A DNA stretch of 31,008 nt from Stereocaulon alpinum (Eukaryota; Ascomycota; Lecanoromycetes; Lecanorales; Stereocaulaceae). The notes below the pieces were generated by a model. That model saw only the letters and a program-made list of their open reading frames with translations. It was not told where the DNA came from and searched no databases. The stretch covers positions 1-31,008 of the forward strand of contig JAEUBA010000178.1 of assembly GCA_018257865.1 (NCBI GenBank). The letters are read 5' to 3'. Below, in pieces: positions 21,055-28,959 of this stretch. Made by a program: the position numbers and the translations under genes. Each line of letters starts with the position of its first letter. Position 1 is the first letter of the stretch.

Positions 21055-24000
21055 TTAAAGGCTTAAGTTAAGTTACGGGTATCCTTAAGTTTTTTATTTA
21101 GTAACTATTAATTATATTCTTTACCCTAGCTAGTCTATTTAACCTTATACTAAATACCTTACTTATCTTAGACCTTATCTATAATTTCTTTAACCTCCTA
21201 TATCTTATTATTATTAATAAGTTTAGGGGCTTATATAAAGTTCGCTAATATCTTATTACTATCGCGAAGGTAGTATAGCTTTAATAATAAGATATAAAAA
21301 GTATTATAGATCCTATAAGTTTATAGTAGTAGAAGGCGGTAAGTCTATACTCCTACTTTATTAGTAATTCTAAAAGGCCCTATAAATTTATAAGATAACT
21401 TTTTACTTAAGCGTTTTTACTTAAGATTCTTAGTTAATAGTATTACTAAATCTCCGACCTTATAACTTTAAGGCTTATAATTCTTATTATACTACTTAAC
21501 TTAAGATTCTCTAGCGCGCTATAGGCGTTTAGTAGCTTTATCTCTTACTACTTATAGTAATCTAATTCTCTTATTTATAGTAGGTATCCTCCCCTCTAAA
21601 AACTTATCCTTAAGTTCCTAACGAAGTTTAGGGTAGTATCTATATATTAAGTAGAATAGTATTATTCTAATAGAGGAATAAAGACTATTTATATATATAA
21701 ATTCTACTATTAGTAGCTATTTCGCCTAAGTAGTTTACTTATTATCGGTAAAGATACGTAAGTAGTACTTTAGTACCTAATTCTAGTATTCCGTCTAACT
21801 ATTAGTCTAAGGATAAAAGGTAGTACTTAGGCGGCGCTTAATCTTAAAGTAAAAATAAATAGCTAACTAAAAGGCGCTAGTAAATACTAAACCTCTATCG
21901 CTAATAATACTATTAGGTATACTATAATAGTATACTACCTTAATATAAAAAATATCCGCTAGCTTAGTAGCGTTAATTATAGTAGTAATAAGTATATACC
22001 TTACTATCTTTATAAATTAATTAATAATTACTAGAATAGTATTATAGACTATATTCTTATATTTACTTAGTAGTAAACCTATAATAAAATCTATTAAGAG
22101 CTCCTTCTATAGCTTATTAGTAATAGAAAGCGAACTTAGTTCGCTATAAAGGTAATAGTAGGGAGCCTTAGTTCTTTAATAAATATTATAAGTTTTAATA
22201 TACTTATTAACTTACTTAGAACTCCTATACTAAAAGTATTTATAGATAAGTAACTTATACGTCTTCTTAACGCTAAAGTACCCTACTAAGGGATTATTAT
22301 AGTATTTACTAATAAGTTCTTCCCTTAAGGCTTCGTCTTTAGGGATATATAGGCGGTTATTATTTCTTAATATTCCTTTTAAGTCTAAAGCCTATACCTT
22401 ACTTTAGAGATAGCGCTATAACGGCGTAACCTTATTTATAGAAAAGGACTTCGCCTAATTATTAGTAGCCTATAAGTCCCGAATTAAAGTCTTAATTAAA
22501 TATTAAGGATCCTTATAGGCTAATTCTATAATACCTCTTATATCCTTTTAGGGGATAATAACTTAGAGGCCTATAATTTAAAAAGCTGGTAATATTATTA
22601 TAATAATTCCTTTACCTTCCTTATCTCTACCCTAAAGCGCGAGTTTATTCTATAACATTAGTAATAACTTAATATTTAGCGGGGAACTTCCTTTATAATT
22701 AGGGCGTTATAATAGCGGATCCGCAGGATTCGTTTTTCTAGTATAATAAATAATTTCGAAATTAAAAGTAGCGAGCTTTAGCGCCTACCTAGCTTACTAA
22801 GAATTTAACTACTTCTACTTTATAAAGCCCTTAAGATTATTATAATTAGTAATAATATTAATTATAAACGGGTTACCTTTTAGGTAGTACTACTACTATT
22901 TTATTACCGCTACTATAGCGAGTAATTCTTAGTTATAAACCTTATAATTCTACTCCGTAGGAATTATCTTTTAAGACTAAAAGGTAATTAGGTACTAGTA
23001 GCTATTATTATCTAGTTACGTAAGTACTACTATAATAGTAAAGTTAGAGGTGTTAGTTTTTATACGTAACTTTACTTCTAAGTTAAAGTAGCGTAGAAAC
23101 GGTATACTAGAAAAGATATCCTAAAGCTTTTAAAAAGTACCTTTAGTACTATTATTCTACTAAAGTTAACCTACCTTTTTCCCGTCTTTACTACCTTTAA
23201 GTAAGTCGGTTAGAGGCGTAGCTATAGTAGTATAATTATAGATAAACTACTAGTAGAAATTTATAAAGCCTAAAAAGACTTATATATCTTAAAAGATCTC
23301 TAGCCTAAGTTATTCCCTAATTATCGCTATACGTTCCTAATCTATTACTACGCTATTAAGAAATTTAACCCGTTTAGTACTAAACTAATACTTCTTTAGG
23401 TTAGCGAAAAGCGAGAACTAATATAATTATTCTAGTACTTACTAAATATACTACTAGTAGTCCGCTAGGTTCGCGCTATAAATTAAGATATTATTAAGAT
23501 AGATAATATACGAAATATTAATAAGCTCTATAAGAGCCTTATTAATATACACTTAAAACGTCGCTAGGGCGTTAGCGAGCCTAAAAGGTATAACTAAATA
23601 CTTAAAGTAGCTATAGTAGGTACGGAACGTAGTCTTCTACTTATTACCTTCTTTAATTTAAATCTTATAATAGGTATCTTTTAAGTTTAACTTTATAAAC
23701 TTTTTAGCCCTATATAGGCGGTCTAATATCTTAGTAATTAAGGGTAATAGGTATTAATTTTTAATAGTTATTATATTTAACCCCTAATAATTAATATAAA
23801 GATATAGCCTACTATCCTTCTTTAGTATAAAGAGGATAGGTACTTTAGCTAAAGAAACTAAATAGTATATCTAGCCTTTTATAAGTATATTATTAAGATA
23901 GCGCCGTAGCTCCGCTAGCTTAAATTAAGATAGATTATAGAGAGGCCTATAAGGCGGCTCCTTACTATCCTTAATATTAATAGTATAGTTACCTTCCTTT

Positions 24001-24600
24001 AATAAGGGTAAGGTTCCTACTTTCTTATTTAAAAAGATATTAGAGAACTTTAGTAGTTCCTTTAGAATCTATTCTAAGCTTCCTTTATCTAAGTAATTAA
24101 TCGCTATAGCAGCGTATATAATTATATAAACTTTAGGCTCCTTCTTAAGATAATAGCCGAAGATAGTAGGCTCTTTAACCTAAAACTTTTTAATATTAAC
24201 CTTAAACCGCTATTACTTTACTAACGGATTAAGTAAAATCTTTATTTACTTTAACCCTAGTATACTAATTATAACGTTAGGACTCTTAAGATTAATAGTA
24301 TAAAAAAGTATATTATACTCCTTACTATAGCCCTAGCTATTAATAAGTATATACTTAAATTAATAGGTACTATAGATATATATACTAAAGTTACTTAGAG
24401 CTTCTAGTAGTAGTAAGTTAATAGTAGAAGATAGTAGGTCTTATTAAATTATAAACTTCTAAGAGATTAAATTAAGCTACGATCTAGTATCTAATAAAGT
24501 AGTAACCTACTATAGGCTAGTATTAAGCGTTATCTAACCCTTAGTTAAGATAAAAGGACTTACCTCTATTTTTTAGATTTCTTCCCCTACTTCTAAGGCG
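21055..24600 (-). pseudogene. Family I pol, copy B (uninterrupted but RIP-inactivated)
   Basis: This is the same polyprotein as in copy A, without S1. Read on the minus strand: the protease region lies up to about 24020, RT has its active site at 23490-23501 reading YLNN instead of YLDD, RNase H follows, and integrase has the first Asp near 22079-22104, SDR near 21896-21910 and TNS.TE near 21790-21820. The GPF/Y module lies around 21360 and the chromodomain-like tail at about 21060-21250. Stops are abundant, and many but not all fall at the same codons as in copy A. Where copies A and B differ, the difference is usually C/T or G/A. Confidence 0.8.
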
Positions 24601-24649
24601 GTTATAGGGGCTAATTATTTTTTATTAATACTATACTAATACTAGTATA

Positions 24650-25850
24650 AGTAGTAGGCTTATTATAATTAGGATAATTTAGGCTTATATAGCCTAGTTT
24701 TCTATAATAATAGTAGATAAGTTTAGTTACTAAATCTAAATTAGTCTTCTACTTTAGACTCCTTAAATAAGATTTATATTATACTAACTATAAGCTATTA
24801 ACCCTTAGGCCTAGCCTATTAGGCTTAGAAATCCGTTATTCTAATAGGCGGCTCCCTTATAACTTAGAGGCCCTATAGTTAGATAATTTCCTATAAGTAC
24901 TTAAGCCGCCGCCTCTATAATACTTACGCCTTATAGTATTCTTTTATATAATAGCTTAGGTAATAATATTATCCCTATTATTAAATATCTTACCTATACT
25001 TAAGATTTTATTCTTTAGCTCCGGTCTTAGCTTAGTTAAGAAGAGGTTAGCTTTAAGCTTTAGGGCTATAGGTAATAGGTTAGCTTCTAACTCCTCTAAG
25101 TAGGCCTTAAATATAGTAACTTTTTAGTTAGAATATTACTTTACCTCCTTAAACCTTTTATAGGCGAGGAGACGGCGGTTAATAAGATTTATAACTAAAT
25201 TATATAGGAATTACTTAAAGAATTCGAATATTATATTATTCTATCTATAGTCCTTTAGGTAGGTATTCTACTAAGAATTTAGGTTATCTTTTAAGGTATC
25301 TATATAATAGACTATCTTAGATAGTTTAGTAGTAAAGTACTCTAGACTCTTAAAAAACTTCTTCTCTAAGTTAACGAACTAGTATAGGTATTTACCCTTA
25401 CTAATTCCCTTATAAGGTTATATATTCTTAGGCTAAAAGCTTTTTAGTACTAGGGGTCTTTAAAGTCTAATAGGTAGATTCGTAGGCGCGCTAAAGGCGA
25501 GCGTTATAAGATATAAAGGAATCCTTTAGCTAGTAATATTAACTAATTATACTAATATAGTAGTAGTAAAATATTATTCCTCCTCTTAAACTATCTTTAT
25601 AGGTATTCTAATAGTACTCTATAACTTAAGATATTAAATTATATTATTTTTAGCTTCTAATACTAATAATTCGCGTAGTTACTTTAGGCGGTAATTCGTT
25701 ACTTAGGCTTCTTATAAGTGTTACTTAAGATTAGCGTTATCTAAATTAGAGGTATCTAGCTAAGACTCTCCGTTAGTCTTATAACTCTCCGTAGGATTAT
25801 TATTATTATTAATATTATTAGGTTCTTCGGCGTTAGTAACGGTCGTAGTA
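24650..25850 (-). pseudogene. Family I gag, copy B (degraded)
   Basis: The inverted homologue of 10729-11990. The former zinc knuckle lies near 24661-24720, again with Tyr where Cys is expected. The part from 25151 rightward is nearly the same as window positions 1-850 (copy C), which shows that C and B share orientation. No intact frame remains. Confidence 0.75.
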
Positions 25851-25923
25851 GTATAACCGTATATCTAACCTAATATTATAGTAACTCTAGGCCTCTCCCT
25901 TAAAAAGGTAGAGAAATTAGAAC

Positions 25924-26012
25924 TATAAAGGCTAGCGACGCCGGCTCTAAGCTAGCGTACTAAGGTATAAGAGATATAAAGTTACTAGATTTAGGTATTA
26001 AGTAATAGATAT
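25924..26012 (-). repeat. Truncated 5' LTR of copy B (89 of 249 bp)
   Basis: It matches the inner part of the LTR at 774-1022 up to TAAGTAATAGATAT, where S2 begins. The other ~160 bp are not on the far side of S2. Either the LTR was cut by a second insertion (L2) before S2 arrived, or the remainder was deleted. Confidence 0.85.
25999..26012 (+). repeat. Target-site duplication, left copy, of S2
   Basis: TAAGTAATAGATAT is repeated exactly at 27203-27216. On this side it is part of the copy B LTR. Confidence 0.88.
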
Positions 26013-26042
26013 TGATTGATTGATTGGTTTATACGCCTATTC

Positions 26043-26060
26043 TAGTATCTATATATACTA
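26043..26060 (-). other. 3'-terminal stem-loop of S2
   Basis: TAGTAT/CTATAT/ATACTA, the inverted form of the hairpins at 9575-9592 and 13704-13721, perfectly preserved. Confidence 0.6.
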
Positions 26061-26420
26061 ATAAGGGTGTTCTATTATATTATTTGTGAAACTAGTAGAT
26101 AGTATACGTAGTATACCTTTCCTAGCCGTAAGAGAAACTATAGTATAGTGCCTAGATAAAAACTCCCGCTTATCCTTAATAATATAATTACTTTTAGTCT
26201 AGGGATTATACCCTAGGCCTCCTTAATACCGGTAACTCTTAACTATATTCTTTAATATTATACTAAGCGCTCTATAATATTATTTCTAATACTAACTATA
26301 ATATACGCCCTTCGTATTATACTTAGCTCTTAAGGACCCTACTATATTCTTCTATATCCTTTAACTTTATTATAGCGCTAAGCGCCCTATAACTTTCTTT
26401 AACCTTTACTATATTAATAC

Positions 26421-26440
26421 GGGGGGGGAGGAGGAGGGGG
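26421..26440 (+). repeat. G-rich tract in S2
   Basis: The counterpart of the C-rich tract at 13324-13342. It has two longer G runs separated by GAGGAGGA-type sequence. It is conserved between both copies, so it belongs to the element. Confidence 0.6.
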
Positions 26441-27202
26441 TATATAGCCGTCTTATAAGGGTTTGAGTTATTAGCGCTAATTAGTAGTATTTATTAGTAT
26501 CCGTAGTAGTACCGGATTTAGCTGTTTAGTAGTTTGCTAGTTAAGGATATAAGAAAGGGGGGAAGCTATATATACCGCCTAGGAGGCCTATACTTATATA
26601 AAGAATTAGATAGTATAATATCCCGCTAGTTATATTAGATAGTACTTACTTCTATCCTTATATACTTTACTTTAGGGGGGAGCTAACCCTTTAGCTTATA
26701 ATTATAGTTATACGGCGCTGCTTATACTAAAGGCTCGCCTAGCTATTTAGATAGGGGCCGTCCTTTTCTAAAATACGCCTTTTAATTTATAACTTAATAT
26801 ATCCTTCTCTTAGTCCTATATACCTATAACCCCAGCCTTCCCCTAGGATAGACTGCGCGTTAGTCTTAACTAGTAGATACGTATTAAGCGCACGTAGATA
26901 TTAGATTTTTTAAATTAACGGCTAAGTAGGTATTACCTATACTCTTTACTTATTAGACTAAGATACTATACCTAATACTAATTCTTGCTATCTAGTCTTA
27001 ATTATAGGGGAGGTATAATAGTTATAGTAGAGTTAGGGTAGGTGTTATCGCGTTGCCTAAAAAACTCTACACAGAGTTCTTAGTAACTACGCGACGTCTT
27101 AATATTATTTAACCTGTAATATATTAGGGGAGACATCTTAGCTCTGAATAGGTATTTAGGTTCGTAGCTAGCACCGCGTACAGGTATATCTCTATCGCTA
27201 GC

Positions 27203-27216
27203 TAAGTAATAGATAT
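27203..27216 (+). repeat. Target-site duplication, right copy, of S2
   Basis: An exact repeat of 25999-26012. What follows (from 27217 or 27218) is no longer LTR sequence but the start of L2. Confidence 0.88.
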
Positions 27217-27439
27217 AGTATCTAATACTTCTATATAAGGTAATTTCGCTAGAAAGTAATCTGTTACGAATAGATAGCGATGATAACGAGTATAACGGGC
27301 GAACAGGCCTACTAGGCTAGACGAGCGATTATACTAGGTTACGAACCTAGTAAAATAATACGAGATAGGGGGGAGGAGAGAAGGGAGGTATTAGTAGTAA
27401 AGGTAGATAAAGAATATATCCTAACGCGATAATAGGGTA

Positions 27440-28930
27440 ATAGCGATAATAGTAGAAACCTACTAAAGATCTATAGGGCCCTTAAGGTAGGGAAAGAATT
27501 AAAGAAAGAATATAGTATATAAAGGCTACGGAGTAGATACTACTAGAGTTTATAAAGAAGGTTTAGGGGATACTATAGGTAAATATAAATAAGACTATAT
27601 AGGGCTTCTTCTAAAATATAGTAGAAAGGATTACGGAGTATATATAGGAGAATACTGCTAAAAGATACGCTATAAAGGAGTACTATAGCTAATTAACGCG
27701 TAAAGACTACCTAATCGGAAGGGTAAATAATAGCTAGGCGGATATAGCCTATATAGTCTAAAGGGGCTAAAATACTATCTACCTAGCTATACCTAGGGCA
27801 GAAGATATTAAGAAAGCGAAGTAGGTAATAGTTAGGATTAATAATACTAGCGAAAAGATATAGATAGCTATAATAACCCTTCCTTAACTAGTATAAATAT
27901 TTAGGGGAGTAGGGGGAGTAGCTAGGGAGATTATTATAGTAAGGAGGATTATAAGGGGGGATATTATTCTCTAGATAGCCTTAGTAAAGGCTAGGGAGGA
28001 GTTAGAGAAGGATAATAGGTAGGTAAGGAGACTCTATAGGTTAGTAAGAGTCCTCTAAAAGATAGTAATAGTAGTAATCTATAGAGTAGAAAAGATAATA
28101 GATATAAAGGACTAATAGGGGATCTTTAAAACCTTAAGGAAAGATAATAGAAAGCTCTACTTAGAGTTAGAGATAATAAAGGCTGAATAGCCTATATTTA
28201 TATCGAAGCTAGATATACTTAAGAGGGAGAAGAGATTCTCTATACTAATAATTAAGGTCTTAAGCCTAGAGGCGGCGAACCAGCTTATTATAGAGGGGAT
28301 AGTAGTAGAGAATAGCCTCCTCTTCTATAATTACTAAGAGAGAGAAGCTACCCCTAAGTAGTACTTTAACTACTATAGGTATAGATATATTACTAAGGCG
28401 TATAAATACCCTATCTACTATAGGATATACACCTAAAACTATATAACTAATAATTATATAGAAAGAGCTGGTAGTAAGCCTAAGTATATAGTATATAAGG
28501 GGGAGTACTTAGTATAAAGTAAAACCTACTTAATCTAGTAGAAGGAGAATACTAAGGCTAGGTAGAGAATTAAGTATAAGCTAAAATACTTTAAAGAGAC
28601 CCTAAAGTAATACTTAGTAGGGCCTATATTAGTAATACTAGGAAGGATTAGCCTAAAAGGGTAGTATAAAGTAATCTCTAAAGGGAAGAGGAAGGCTTTA
28701 GAGGATATAATAGATAAGCCCTAGAAAGGAACTAGGGAGGTAGCGAAGAGGGGACGACTAATAACCCTCTTTAAAGCGGAGTAAGGGTAATAGCCCCTAT
28801 CTATAGAGAGGATTAGTCTAATAAATACTTTTAAGTAGACTTTAGGAGTAGTAAAGACTACTAAGACTACCTAAATATAGAAGAACGTCTAAGCGGCCCT
28901 TACCTAATAAGGGATATACCCTACCTAAAA
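27440..28930 (+). pseudogene. L2 ORF1 (nucleic-acid-binding gag-like protein), degraded
   Basis: The LINE ORF1 relic, whose protein would bind the element RNA. The N-terminal half is Lys/Glu-rich with runs such as KAREELEKDNRQ (probably helical). At about 28340-28480 are successive zinc-knuckle remnants: YFNYYRYRYITKAYKY (CxxC....H....C with Cys and His as Tyr), then YYRIYT..NYITNNYIER. A basic tail follows (about 28680-28780) containing KGKRKALED and KRGRLI. The start codon is not identifiable; 27440 is an estimate from typical ORF1 length. Stops at Gln/Trp positions fit RIP. Confidence 0.65.
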
Positions 28931-28959
28931 ATACTATAGTATAATATATAGAGGAAGAA

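Larger units (their letters stand above)
19362..26012 (-). mobile_element. Family I Ty3/gypsy chromovirus, copy B (inverted; 5' LTR truncated)
   Basis: The minus-strand twin of copy A. It has a complete 3' LTR (19362-19610), the non-coding 3' region, pol, gag, leader, and only 89 bp of the 5' LTR (25924-26012) before S2 begins. It has no S1 insertion and so preserves the empty S1 target site (24013-24026). Copies A and B are tail to tail across 791 bp. GTTAT at 19357-19361 would be the left target duplication; the right one is not in view because the remaining ~160 bp of the 5' LTR do not reappear after S2. Confidence 0.9.
26013..27202 (-). mobile_element. Non-autonomous LINE-dependent element S2 (1190 bp, inverted)
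   Basis: The minus-strand copy of the S1 element, tail at the left (TGATTGATTGATTGG) and 5' end at the right (...CGCTAGC at 27202). Its length is within 3 bp of S1, so both look full length rather than variably 5'-truncated. S1 and S2 differ mainly by C/T and G/A changes, each having some positions the other has lost, so RIP acted on them separately. The 69-bp 3' end (26013-26081) and its hairpin (26043-26060) match LINE L1. No coding domain is recognised. Confidence 0.8.

Noticed and set aside
27155..27202. GGTTCG-type match suggesting a polymerase III B box or tRNA-derived head in S2
   Set aside because: The match (GGTTCGTAGC) runs antisense to the element's tail direction, has no A box at a suitable distance, and is weakened in the S1 comparison.
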